Source: Pseudoscleropodium purum (Eukaryota; Streptophyta; Bryopsida; Hypnales; Brachytheciaceae). Taken from it: a stretch of DNA of 64,000 bases. Under the pieces are notes generated by a model. It saw nothing but the letters and a program-made list of their open reading frames with translations. It had not been told where the DNA came from and searched no databases. Made by a program: the position numbers and the translations under genes. How positions within the stretch are numbered: position 1 is the first letter of the stretch; the number at the start of each line of letters is the position of its first letter. The stretch is taken from assembly GCA_963969395.1 (NCBI GenBank), contig OZ017798.1, positions 10,532,173 to 10,596,172 on the forward strand, in the 5' to 3' direction. This document shows, piece after piece, positions 26,001-36,180 of this stretch.

Positions 26001-27676
26001 ACGCCATGGACTTTGGTGAGGTAGGACTCCGGGTCGCCCAGTCCCCTAGCGAAGATGTTCATGAAATGATAGCCCTCGCCCTTCAAGCGCGTGATGTAGC
26101 GGCCCTCGTAACCCCCTTCCGGAGGAGCATACACGGCGAGGGAGCCGAAATTCTCCACGTCCGCCACCCAGTCGTCCAGGTCGAAGCCCAGCAGATCCCC
26201 GCCCACGAAGTCGCCCAGCCCCGCACACTCCACAACCTGTCGCACGGGACGCAACGGACTCGCAATCGTTGCGACACGCAGCGCTCGCCCACGGAACGAC
26301 GTCTGAGGCGTGGATTTTGAAATCCTAGGGGCAAATTGCACGCAACGAGTGGTGATGGGGTGCGAAGCCACCTGCAAAAATATGGACCCACGAATTTTCA
26401 GGGATGCAATTTGGGATGCATGTATGCAAGTACTGGGAGGAATTGCAAATGGAGAAACTGTAAAGGGGAGTGCGAGAAATGTAGTTGCCCTTCGGAATGA
26501 AAGGGATAGGAAGCCCTTCAGTCTTGAACAATTGTCTGGAAGGTTCAAGGTTAGCTCGAATTGGATTAAATGAAAACGCACCGTCAAGACCCATTACAGA
26601 AAAGGAATTGCAACATTACACCGACATATCAGAAGCCTTCAATTTTGAGCAATTGGGTTTGGAGGGTTAAGATTAGCTCGAAATTTGATTAATAAACTAG
26701 CACCGCAAAGACCCACCGCACAAAAGGAATTGCTGCATTAAGCCGAGACAATGGAAGCCTCCGATCTTCAACAATTCTTTGGAGGATTCAAGATATAGCT
26801 CCAAATTGACTAATAAACACGCGCCACACAGACCCACCACACAGAAAGGAATTGCTGCATTACGCCAACAGAACGGAGGCCTTCAATCTTGAACAATTGT
26901 TTGCAGGGTTCAAGATTAGCTCGAAATTGATTAGTGAACACGCACCGCAAAGACCCACCACACAGAAAGGAATTGCTGCATTACTCCGACATAACCTAGC
27001 TCGAATTTCGACAAAATTCGCAAGATAAGTATTTACATTGCCGGGTTTCAAACCTCGAGAAACGGATTCGTGAGAATAAGATTGAACGCACGAGTGGTCA
27101 ATCCCACCAGTGGAAACTCGAGGACTCGAGCGAAGATGATCACGTTGTACGGTGGTTAACAGACACACAAGTAAGGCGAAACCAGCAACCAAGAATTCAC
27201 ATTTCCCAAGTTGTGGAGACGGATAACGAGGTCAACATTGAATAATCTACCCGCATTGAAGAATTGATAATCTTCAATATTCACATGTGCAATGCACTTC
27301 ATTCCACGAAGTTTGAAACTCACAATTGCCAATGCCAATGCGAGTGCGCGTTTCCCAAGTTGCACCACACTCGGAAGCAGAATTTCGTAGAGCTCACCTG
27401 TGCAGAAGTGGAGACCGCCATAGCTCCCGACATGGTCCTATTAGCACTCCCCAAAGCCTCCATCCATCAAAAATACCGAAACGCAAAACCCAAAGCTCCT
27501 CAGAAACCTGCACCACCTCACTAATTACAACAACTGAAGCTCAAAAACCAAAGCTTCAGTAATCGCTACAGCAACAAACAAAATGCTTGGACGGCGACCT
27601 CAGGACTAGCCAGAGGATGAGCTTTCCCCTGTGGCCCACGCACTTCTGGTTTCGATGAACGTCCTGTGCATACCAT
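23019..27676 (-). CDS. ndhN: Chloroplast NADH dehydrogenase-like complex subunit N (NdhN), five exons
   Basis: Nucleus-encoded subunit of stromal subcomplex A of the chloroplast NDH complex, which runs cyclic electron flow around photosystem I (family knowledge). Minus-strand exons: start codon at 27676-27674 ending exon 1; then 26371-25994 (126 codons), 24886-24770 (39 codons), 24464-24379, and 23082-23019 with TGA at 23021-23019. Phases agree at every join and introns are GT..AG. The product is 215 aa against about 209 in Arabidopsis. Conserved blocks: DFVGGDL, YAPPEGGYEGRY, ARGLGDPE (exon 2), HLGKQ and WYHPPEVDYR (exon 3), LSKSELQYLALLP (exon 4), KWKPL (exon 5). The first 40-50 residues are rich in S, T, R and A, as expected of a transit peptide. 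Exon 2 has no in-frame ATG upstream of the conserved core, so the start must come from an earlier exon; the ATG|gt placement is inference, while exons 2-5 are secure. Confidence 0.9.
23139..23162. repeat. (ATT)n microsatellite in ndhN intron 4
   Basis: About eight ATT units lying 57 bp inside the last ndhN intron (minus strand), followed after a few bases by AAT repeats. Confidence 0.9.
25340..25575. repeat. Minisatellite in ndhN intron 2
   Basis: Imperfect tandem units of roughly 45-60 bp built on the phrase GAAGCCACATGGATGGACTAGT, repeated about four times with spacing changes. It lies in the intron between ndhN exons 2 and 3. Confidence 0.75.
25792..25996. repeat. 23-bp minisatellite that includes the ndhN exon 2 splice donor
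   Basis: About nine diverged units of 22-24 bp (plus strand, roughly GAGAGTTCTGGTGGATGCTTA) run up to the end of ndhN exon 2. Read on the minus strand, the last unit contains the real donor ACCT|GTAAGC, and at least two other units keep CTGTAAG cores (near 25804 and 25951). Confidence 0.8.
26511..26995. repeat. About 121-bp tandem repeat, four copies, in ndhN intron 1
   Basis: Units begin near 26511, 26632, 26753 and 26875. Each runs from a GCCTTCAATCTTGAACAATT-like phrase through TTAGCTCGAAATTGATTA to GACCCACCACACAGAAAGGA. Copies differ at roughly 10-20% of positions by eye. Confidence 0.85.
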
Positions 27677-29062
27677 GCGGAATCTCTATCCATTGCCCAA
27701 ATTGTCATATTCCCCCAAAGATTCCGAGGAATGAGGGATGGTGAGATGCAGCAGTGGTTTCTGTTCATCCATGGCGGTTTTAGGGTAGGGGGAGGTTCCT
27801 GCGCCCGCGACGCTGCACTTGTCGCCGTCGAGATTGTTGCCACTAGCGAACAAAGAGCTCGGATGCTGCCTTAGGAGGTTGGGTAGACGAGGTGGACATT
27901 CTCCTTCCTTCAGCGTTGCTGCCGCCGCTGCCTGCTGCCTGCTGCCCGGCCTGCACCCGATTTGAGTGCCACATTCTTCATCGGTTGAAGGCGCAACTAT
28001 GGTAGCCGAGCGTCACATTCTTCAGCAAGGATTATAGAGTTTGGTTGTGTCTTCATCAAGCGTTTTGCTGCTTGTGCTTCGCCGAATGTATGAGCAATTT
28101 TCGTTGTGACAATCGTTTTCGCGGGCCATGTGGCGCAGATCGGTGCGTGTTTAGTTGTTTCTGAAGGGGTGGAGAGGTTGCCGTCCTATTATTGTCGTTT
28201 GCATTCTGTGAAATTGTGCTCTGCCGGCCTAAACCCCCGGTGCCGGCCAATTTGACTCGTGCAGTTATTAACTCTGTTTTCCGGGCCTTACGTGAGGACT
28301 TTGATGGGGAATGTGTTGGCATTGGAGTCGGAGTGGATGCGTGAGCGTAGGATTTCGAGTTTTTGATGTAAGAATGGTGTTGTTTTCCTTTCTTGTTCGC
28401 TTTGTGAGAATCGTCGTGGTGTTGAAACAGGTGGACTAGGGTTTGGTAGGATCTGTGCGTCCAATCGGCTTGGTTTGACGGAAACAGGAATTTCTTTGAC
28501 TCCCGACTCAATTCGTGGCGACGTTTGGGAGTGAAGGGAATTTGGGAGTGGTTTGTGGTGCACATTGAGATTTTTTCCTGGAGTGGTGGCCACGGATGGA
28601 ATGAAATGCGAGCATCCACGCTTGTCGCTCAAGCTCTGCAAATGTAGGAGTCAAGGTTTCACGGGTCATGCAACAGGGGCTCCGTGAGTCTGCGTGATCA
28701 CTTGTGCTTTCGAAGCTTGTGGCGCTCTGTGTAGTTGCAGTGGTGAAGAAGGTCTTATGGGAAGTTTGGTCGAAACTTGAGTGGGCTCATTGCATCGGCA
28801 TCATCTCTGTCTCCAGAAGAGGATCAAACTCTGACGAAAGGGTTTGGCTGCCTGGATTTCTGTGGTGATGGTAGTGAGGCCGGTGATCAGCGCGTGCGAT
28901 TTTAAACACGTTGTAGATCTGTGAAAAATTAGAAGGGAAGGCGGCCTGTGACGGCAATTTGGAGCCCTGGAACTGGATGATTGCGTACCAGTGGAAGCAA
29001 TTGTTGGTGGCCTTCGCAACAGAGGAGGACGCCTTCAAGCTTGGGCACGACGTCTCGTCCAG
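27677..29062. promoter_or_regulatory. Divergent promoter/leader region between ndhN and PI4K-gamma copy 1
   Basis: GC-richer sequence between two head-to-head genes. On the minus side it holds the ndhN leader. On the plus side it holds the non-coding first exon of the kinase gene, which ends at a strong donor (tccag|gtaaga, exon end 29062). A diverged counterpart lies at about 55232-56595 in the inverted copy, which supports this being a functional unit of leader plus promoter. Open frames here on either strand change between the two copies and are not taken as genes. Confidence 0.6.
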
Positions 29063-29505
29063 GTAAGAAACGATTGTAGCGTGCTCGCGTCGCTCCTTTT
29101 CAGATCATACAGGTTCTCGACCAACAGCCTGTGATGAAACATGCAACCGGAAGCAAGGGGATTGGGAGTAAGCATCTGCTATTTAGCGACGTTTTTCCAT
29201 TCGTAGTGACTGTCAATGTGAAGCTGTGCTGCATTTTTTGACATGGCTGGAGGTTCTTGTATGCCCTCTGGAGATTATAAGAAAATTATATGCTAGAAGA
29301 CGTGTCCTGGATGCTTCTGGGATTACGAAGCTCTTCCCAGAGCCTCTTGACATAAGGTAGCGCACTTTTGAAGTTCGAGGATTTGTTGGTGATATATTTT
29401 ATGACACTTTTAGGAGACAGTTTTGCGAATTTGAGTGTTGAGCTCGGACTTCATCGAAATGAAATTCGTAATGGCTGATGACAAAAATCCTTATGGTTGG
29501 TGCAG
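29063..29505 (+). other. 5' UTR intron of PI4K-gamma copy 1
   Basis: Donor gtaaga at 29063 and acceptor ggtgcag ending at 29505, two bases before the ATG at 29508. The same donor and acceptor contexts are kept in the second copy (54824-55231, minus). Confidence 0.7.
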
Positions 29506-29507
29506 GT

Positions 29508-31963
29508 ATGCCTTCGAATGCACAAGGCCCAGTGCAAGTGCGGAAACCTTTGGCAGTTGCGGACACAGTTAATGGCCAGATCCTGGGCAGGAATGGCTTC
29601 TATCAAAGTGCATGTCGCCATGTGGGCGGGCGACGCGTTTTCGTGCAAACTTGTTCAGGTTAAGATATTCACCACAAATATGACAAATCATTGCCTTTGA
29701 TACATGGCTAGCTTGTTTATCGCATTGCATGGTTTGCATGCTTTGGTTCGTTGGTCATCTTATTGACATGTCCTTACATCAAGAAAGCACCAAGAATCCC
29801 AAACTTTCGTCTCTTGTATTCTTGTAAACAGTTTCGAGTAGATCATATGGGCACTCTCTTCTGTTCATTGGTACTTTTTTATCGACTAATTCTCTCCACA
29901 GATTCTGCTTAAACGAACTTAGGCCACTGCACAACATGGCCAGTCAAATTTGTCATTTTTGAAGCATGAATCCTCCGTACTTATGTTAGTATTCCTCAGT
30001 ATTGCTTTTCGCGGTAATTACTACCGCTTCAACCAGCATTCGTAAAATCTTACCACCGACCCATTCGGTATGGATGCTTTACCTACAACATTGAGCTTCT
30101 TGGAACTGAAAAGTGTGTGATTCGGTGAATACTACAGGAAGCGTTCTTGGAATAGAGTTGGACAGAGGTGACAACGCTTTATCCGTGAAAAAGAAAGTGC
30201 AGGCGGCATTTGGCGTCCCGACCGACCAAAGCACGCTCGTGTTTGGCGATCACATTCTCGACAAGGATTTGAGCGAGATCAGAGGAGACGCTCCTTTGTT
30301 GCTGACGAGGGGAATCTACCGGAGCTCGTCGACGCCGTGTCTGTCACCGAGAGGAAGAGATTTTCACCAGAACAGCGTGTTCGAAATCGTGGGCGGCTCC
30401 AAAACCTCTGTCAAGGTTAGGCGACTCGTACGTGAGGCTGTGAAAGGCATTGAAGCCGGCGTGCAGCCTGTTCTAGTTGGAGGTGGTCTCGGCGGAGCCT
30501 ACTATTTCCGAAACCCCAAAGGAGACAACGTGGCGATTGTGAAGCCCACGGATGAGGAGCCTTTCGCACCCAACAATCCGAAGGGGTTCACTGGTCGAGC
30601 ATTGGGACAACCTGGTTTGAAGCCCTCGATCCGCGTCGGGGAGACGGGTGTGCGAGAGGTCGCTGCGTATCTGCTGGACCACGAGCATTTCGCCAAGGTT
30701 CCCGTGACGGCTCTGGTGAACGCGACGCACTCCGTTTTCCATGTGAATGCGGATTACGCCAGCGCAGGCCAAGCTCAGAATGCGAAGATTGCTTCGTTCC
30801 AGCAGTTCGTGAGACACGACTACGACGCCAACGATCACGGGACATCCCAGTTTCCCGTTTCCAATGTCCATCGCATCGCCATCCTGGACGTTCGCCTGTT
30901 CAACACCGACCGTCACGCAGGCAACATCCTGGTGAAGAAGATGGACGTGGATTCTGGGAATTTGTTCGAGGTGGACGCCGTGGAGCTGATTCCCATCGAC
31001 CACGGCCTGTGCCTTCCCGAGACTCTGGACGAGCCCTACTTCGAATGGCTGCATTGGCCGCAAGCGTCGATCCCATTCTCCAAGGAGGAGCTGGAGTACA
31101 TCGACCGTTTGGACCCCGCGTTCGACTGTTCTCTTTTGCGCGACGAGCTCCCGAGCCTGCGCGAGGCTTGTCTCCGCATGCTGGTTCTTTCGACGACGTT
31201 CCTGAAGCTGGCCGCTTTGGAAGGTCTGACGCTGTGCGAGATCGGTGGGATGATGACTCGTGAGCTTTGCGGCGTGGAGGAGGAGGCCAGCGAGCTGGAG
31301 AAGGTGTGCGTGCTCGCGATGTGGGAGGCGAAGAAGGAGTTGCGTTTGGAGGAGGACGGAGTGGAGGATTCGTTCGTTTCCGAGGATTTTTGTGCAGAGG
31401 ATGATAACGTGCAGTTCGAGATGGACGACGACGACGAAGTTCCTGAGCTGAAGCTTCCGGAGCGTGCTTTCTACTCTCCTGCGTACGGGTGCCGTTCGAT
31501 TTCCCCGCGTGCGCCGCTGTCCCCTCAGCAGTGGTCTCTGAACGATTCCAGTCCCGAGATGGTGTTGCCGAGTTTTCAGTCTCTTGAGATTTCCGCGTTT
31601 CCTCGATCCCCTCTGGGCCTGGCGCAGTTGCAGCCGTCCCCGACGACGTGCGACTCTTATTCTTTGTCCCGCATGTCCTCTCTGAAGCTGAATCCGAAGT
31701 TCCGTTCGCACACGCAGATCGAGAAGCCTCGTTCGATCGGTCTCCGTGGTTACGCGGCGTTGAACGTGACGCAGGCGGTGCGCGATGTGAGCGAGGACGG
31801 GCGTGAGCGTCCGGGTGGTCCTTTGGTGTTGACGGACATGAACGAGAAGGTTTGGTCTCTGTTCCTGGTGCACTTGACGCAGCTGCTTCCGGAGTCTTTT
31901 CTGAAGGTGAAGCTGAAGAGCAAGAACCAGGTGCAGAGACTGGGCACTTCTTGCCGTTTCTGA
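29508..31963 (+). CDS. PI4KG: Phosphatidylinositol 4-kinase gamma-type (ubiquitin-like plus kinase-like domain), copy 1
   Basis: Two coding exons, 29508-29658 and 30138-31963, joined as TCA G|GA AGC; 658 aa. The join restores the family's RRVFVQT..GSVLGIELDR block, which proves the intron. The ubiquitin-like region is at about residues 43-110, followed by the family signature SSSTPCLSP. The kinase-like domain has a glycine loop GGLGGAYYF (~167-175), ATP-lysine block AIVKPTDEEPF (~183), catalytic NTDRHAGN (~306-313), DHGLCLPETL (~338-347) and EWLHWPQA. An acidic linker and the C-terminus RLGTSCRF (like RLGTSCQF in Arabidopsis members) follow. Plant gamma-type members act mainly as protein kinases on substrates linked to ubiquitin and ABA signalling (family knowledge). 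All core residues are present. The second exon is very GC-rich, so long antisense open frames occur by chance. Confidence 0.93.
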
Positions 31964-32420
31964 GTCGGGCGAACGGATGCAGCTTGGAGCCTCCTTAATC
32001 AGCCTTGAATGTTATTATTTGGGTGGCGATGTTGTAGGGATCGAGTGCTGGTTTTGGGTGTGCTTCAGCGGCGTCCGTTTCTGTAGATTTGAATAGCTAG
32101 CGTGCTTCAGGGTGCTCACCCGTGGCTTTGTGGTGACGCCTGTCGTATGTGGGGTGTGATTGATACCCTTGTTTGATGGTGGCGTTCGTTTCTGAAGTGG
32201 TGGTCCGAGTCTGGGAGCAGGGTCTCAGTTGGCAGCCGTGTAGTTGCAGTGGGAACTCGCAGTCTTCGTGGTTTGCTGTAAAATGTGGCATGAAAGCACT
32301 TGAGAGGCAACGCCTATCGAGCAGAATGTAAACTCAAGCAGTAAATATCACTGGATTTTGGTGTTCATTTTTTTAACATGTGGTCTTGGATGTAAGTTGG
32401 ACCGGAGCTTGTCGTTTGTC
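31964..32420 (+). other. 3' UTR of PI4K-gamma copy 1, to the edge of the inverted duplication
   Basis: This stretch matches the reverse complement of 52060-52519 almost base for base; I find a single difference near the end (GGACCGG against GGATCGG). Similarity ends after GAGCTTGTCGTTTGT, which marks the arm boundary. Confidence 0.8.
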
Positions 32421-35400
32421 GTGACCGAGTGTCCGGAGAGTTGGGTTTGATAAACTTTTGAAGTGCTTCCAAAATTTCTACGTTACACGTACTGCCGATG
32501 TTTTTTGAGTAGACTTCGTCTACGTCCGCAACGAAACTCTTTTGATAGGAACTGCTCTGTTTGGGGAACCCATTTGCTGGTTCTTCTCAGAGTCCACGTT
32601 TTGTCGTCAACTAGTCTTCAATTATCCTGCTTAAAACATTCTCCTGGTATGAGATTTCAGCGGGCTGAATGTTTTGGTGAGGTTTTTGGATACGTTTTCA
32701 TCGGGCTTTACCTGTAGACTGAATCATCGTGTTAGCGTGGATTAGCGACACCTGCAAAACAGTACCTTTACAATTTATTTAGTTTGTATAAATTAATCCT
32801 GTAAGGACAGTGACCACTGATTTCAAGCCTCACTGTCATATGTCATCACTGTGTTCACTGCCATTTTGCGACTTGATATAAATGAAAACTTTTAAATTTA
32901 CTTTTCAGAGATGAAGTCATGTGTACATTACAAGTTATATACTTTTCAAATTTTTGGGGGACATTTGAAATTATCATAAATTTTTTTAAGGAAAAAATGA
33001 AGAAAATTTATATCTGATACAAAATATACTAAAAAAATCTGAAATTTTCACCATGGATGTATGTTATATTGTAGAACATCATGGTTCAAACCAAATTTAC
33101 TATATCACTCTAAAATTAGAATATCAACAAACCATGGTTATAGGTTCAAAGTTCATGTTACTATAAAATATTGAATTTTATGAATTTTTCAAAATTTTCC
33201 AATTGGAGTAGATTTTGCACTTAATATGCTTCATTTGCTTAGTTGGACTTAAATTTTAAAATCATAATTTTATGGCTGAAATTCACATCAAGAGTAGAGA
33301 GCAAGAAACAACCAAAATACACTACAAGGGTGATTTGCGGATTAAGCATCTTCTTCTTTAAAAAGTCAATAATTTCATAATGAAGGAATTTGCAATACTA
33401 TTCATCAAAAATGTACTCAAATACCTTCAACCAAAAAAATTGGATGAAAAAAATATTTTTTTTCCATCCTATAGTCTTAGATGAAGTCATCCACCCAACT
33501 CTTAGTGTCCATAGCAACATTTTAGGGTTAATGTGATATGACATCTCTTCAATTTGCACTAATTTAAAATAGAATAGCTTTGGTAATCAATGTTACACAC
33601 ACTATTAGAATAAATTATTTTAGTCGGAAGGTACGTTATAGTTGTATTACATAAATTAATTTGAGTATTCACAAGGAAATTTCAGAGAATGGTTTAAGTT
33701 TTGAGTAAATAAGCTTATTGGATCAACTTTTCAACAATTCAACTTGAATACTACTTTTATACCAAAGATAAAGATGTTGAAGCAAAAAAACACATGACTA
33801 CTTCAAAAATCCACTTTATGTAAAAAAATGTACATAAAGTTATAAAGAAAGTAAAAATTTGTCAATATGTGATATAAGGAATTGTAGTCCTTGTTAAAAA
33901 GACCTATACAAGATATTTTGCCCAATCTAGGCAATTAGGAATGGATTCTATTAGAAGATTTTCGGGGAGCTAAAAGGGTTGTTTCAAGGCCGTTCCCATT
34001 GTTGTTCCTCCAGGAGTCTAAAAAGGACTGCTATTAGATTTTTTTAATTGAAAAAAATGAAATGAAAAATAAATTGAAAAAAAATTGAATTTTTTTTAGT
34101 ACTAGCCATTGTGCCATGTCAAGTAGCTAGTGCAATGAGTTTCCAGAGTCTCAAAACCTCAAGGAACTCACAACCCTTCAAAGCAATTGATATCTTCTAA
34201 TAGGGATTTTGGGTAGGTACCTGTAGGTTGAAATTTTTTCCTGATTTTTTTTCCTTCTTAGATTATATTTTTGCCTACATGAAAAACTTTGATTCATTCC
34301 ATTTGGATTAGTTATGAGAAAGTTATGGAAAATCTTGAATTAGGGGCAATTAGAGCATCTTCTTGAAAAAATAATTTGTAGGATTCATTTTTGAATGCAA
34401 TTTTTATTGTTTTTCAAAAAAAATAGTTATGTGTACTTTAGTTTTTTCACTAGAACAATCTTGCCATTGGAATTAGTACATTTTAATTCCATTTTCAAGA
34501 TATTAATACTTTAGATACTTCCTTCTATCTTGTAACTTCTACTTAACAATTTTTTAAAAGGATAAAAATTAATTTTTTTGAATTTTATTTTATTTCTTAG
34601 AGTCTCAACTCAATTTTCCACTATAAAGATTTAAAGCTCAAAACTCTGAAGTGCAAAAATTTTACATTAAAAATGTTCAAAGTCAAAAAATCTAGTCCGG
34701 CAATGTGTTGAAAAACTTGTTTTTTCCACTTTGAACGCAGATATCTTGTAAGGTAGGAGGCTTAGAAATGGTGCATCTAAAGGCTGGTCTGCCTTTTCCA
34801 TGTATTTTTTGGGACGGTAATATTTTTAGCTCATTTTTCAGACTAAGAGAAATTGATGAGGAATTTAACCCAAGTGGTTTTGTATTTTTTCAAAGATTTT
34901 TTAATTACTTATGAATATTCAAACAAGTTGAGTCGTATGTCCCTATTTGTGACCCTTGGTCTTTCATAAATGGTTCACTTGCAATTCTAAATAAAAATGG
35001 GGAAATCAAAGAGATTAATTGACTCTTGCAATTAATAATGTTTTTTTCCTTGGTTCATTCAATGATTATATTGGTCAATTTCAGAACCAACTCATGTCCA
35101 TTTCACAGCCATTTATAGGGTCCATCCTTCATGCTTGCACCGTTTTACAACCTCCTACATTAATCTGTGAGGTCAAAAGTTTTGAAATTTTTTACACACA
35201 TTTTCATACTAGTTAAATGTAAGATTCTATGGTTAGATGTGAAAAAAACAATTAAATTTTTTCACCTTTTGCTATAGAAATGGTAGTTTTGAGTGTTTTG
35301 TAAAAAAAGGCCTTGGTCCTTTAGCAGTTAATCAATCTTGATTGTAACTTTCAAAACAAAGAGAATGAAGCTTGACAAACAATGTTTCAATTTCACAATA

Positions 35401-35684
35401 AAATTTTCAAAATTAATCCAAGAAGTTCAAAGAATTTTTGCAATCAATTGCAAGATCTATATGTTAGAGTTTGAATTACTAAATATTGTGTATTTTTTTC
35501 ATTTGTATTTTTTCCTTTGAAAATGATTCTTAATTTCAATTACAAAATTTTGTTTCAAAATCTAATATTGAATTTAGGTTAATAATCTTGGGCTATACTT
35601 TTGCAATGGCTCTCAAAATATTATCTACTCTTACAAAAATTGCCATAGGTAATTGGAGATTTTAAATAGATTTGGATATGTTGT
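32421..35684. other. Flank and AT-rich intergenic DNA
   Basis: About 32421-32880 is intermediate in GC and could be original 3' flank of the kinase gene; beyond that it is AT-rich and stop-dense. Around 34560-34830 there is a copy of the dispersed AT-rich repeat (block with GCAGATATCTTGTAAGGTAG). No gene recognised. Confidence 0.55.
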
Positions 35685-36180
35685 ACAAGTAATACAAGTG
35701 CATTTCAAGTTTTGTATTTCACTACATGTCCAATTTTTTTTGAGAAAATCTAACTTCTCAATTAGTTATAGAAATTTTTGAAGTGTATGAATACTTATAA
35801 GAGCCATTGTATGTGTTAGATTTAATATAGTCCCTTTGTTTCTAAACAATACTAGTGTTTGCTTTGTATTTTACAAACAAAATACTAGTATTATTCAAAA
35901 ACAAAGGGAGTAATTTTATTTACACATGGCACTTTATAAAATCACAAGAAATAATTCTTCACCAATTTTATTGAAAAATTCAACATTTATTAAAAAAATA
36001 TTTTTGACAAATGAAAATGATCAAAATGTCATCAGTAAATTATATAAATACATGTTAAGTTTTGATAAAGTGTTTCTCATAAGTATTCATACACCTTAAA
36101 ATTGCTATAACTAATTGAGGAGTTAGATTTTTCCACCAAATTTAGGACATATTAAAGTATAAGTAATACACTTGAATAAA
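35685..36180. repeat. Foldback repeat with roughly 115-bp arms
   Basis: The sequence at about 35685-35815 (ATCTAACTTCTCAATTAGTT, then GTGTATGAATACTTATAAGA) returns in reverse complement at about 36068-36180. A third, direct, diverged partial copy sits near 36725-36790. Confidence 0.7.
35830..35910. mobile_element. Stowaway-like MITE (81 bp)
   Basis: A short near-palindrome flanked by TA on both sides (35828-35829 and 35911-35912). The left end is GTCCCTTTGTTTC and the right end reads in reverse CTCCCTTTGTTTT, with the match continuing into AATACTAGT on both sides. CTCCCT ends plus a TA duplication are the hallmark of Stowaway (Tc1/mariner-type) MITEs. No coding capacity. It lies between the arms of the foldback described separately. 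Confidence 0.75.

Larger units (their letters stand above)
27600..32420 (+). repeat. Inverted duplication, left arm
   Basis: Carries the ndhN leader end, the divergent promoter and PI4K-gamma copy 1. It matches 52060-56600 in reverse. The promoter and 5' leader differ considerably, exon 1 and the start of exon 2 less, and from about 30482 to 32420 the arms are nearly identical. Confidence 0.9.

Noticed and set aside
25958..26587. A 209-codon continuous minus-strand frame taken as a one-exon protein
   Set aside because: Its 5' part has no ATG start, and its last codons run past a good splice donor (ACCT|GTAAGC) into minisatellite. The conserved NdhN sequence continues in other exons.
27556..27843. 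ATG at 27843 (MATISTATSAAS...) as the ndhN start with a transit peptide
   Set aside because: It looks transit-like, but no donor in its frame joins in phase to exon 2, and the ATG is not kept in the inverted copy. The ATG at 27676 directly before a donor fits the phase. Kept as an alternative.
30473..31873. Long antisense open frame (466 codons) opposite PI4K-gamma copy 1, and its equivalent at 52610-54139
   Set aside because: It lies opposite a clearly conserved kinase exon with very high GC at third positions, which removes antisense stops. It shows no domain and is rich in R, H, L and Q, as expected of a shadow frame.
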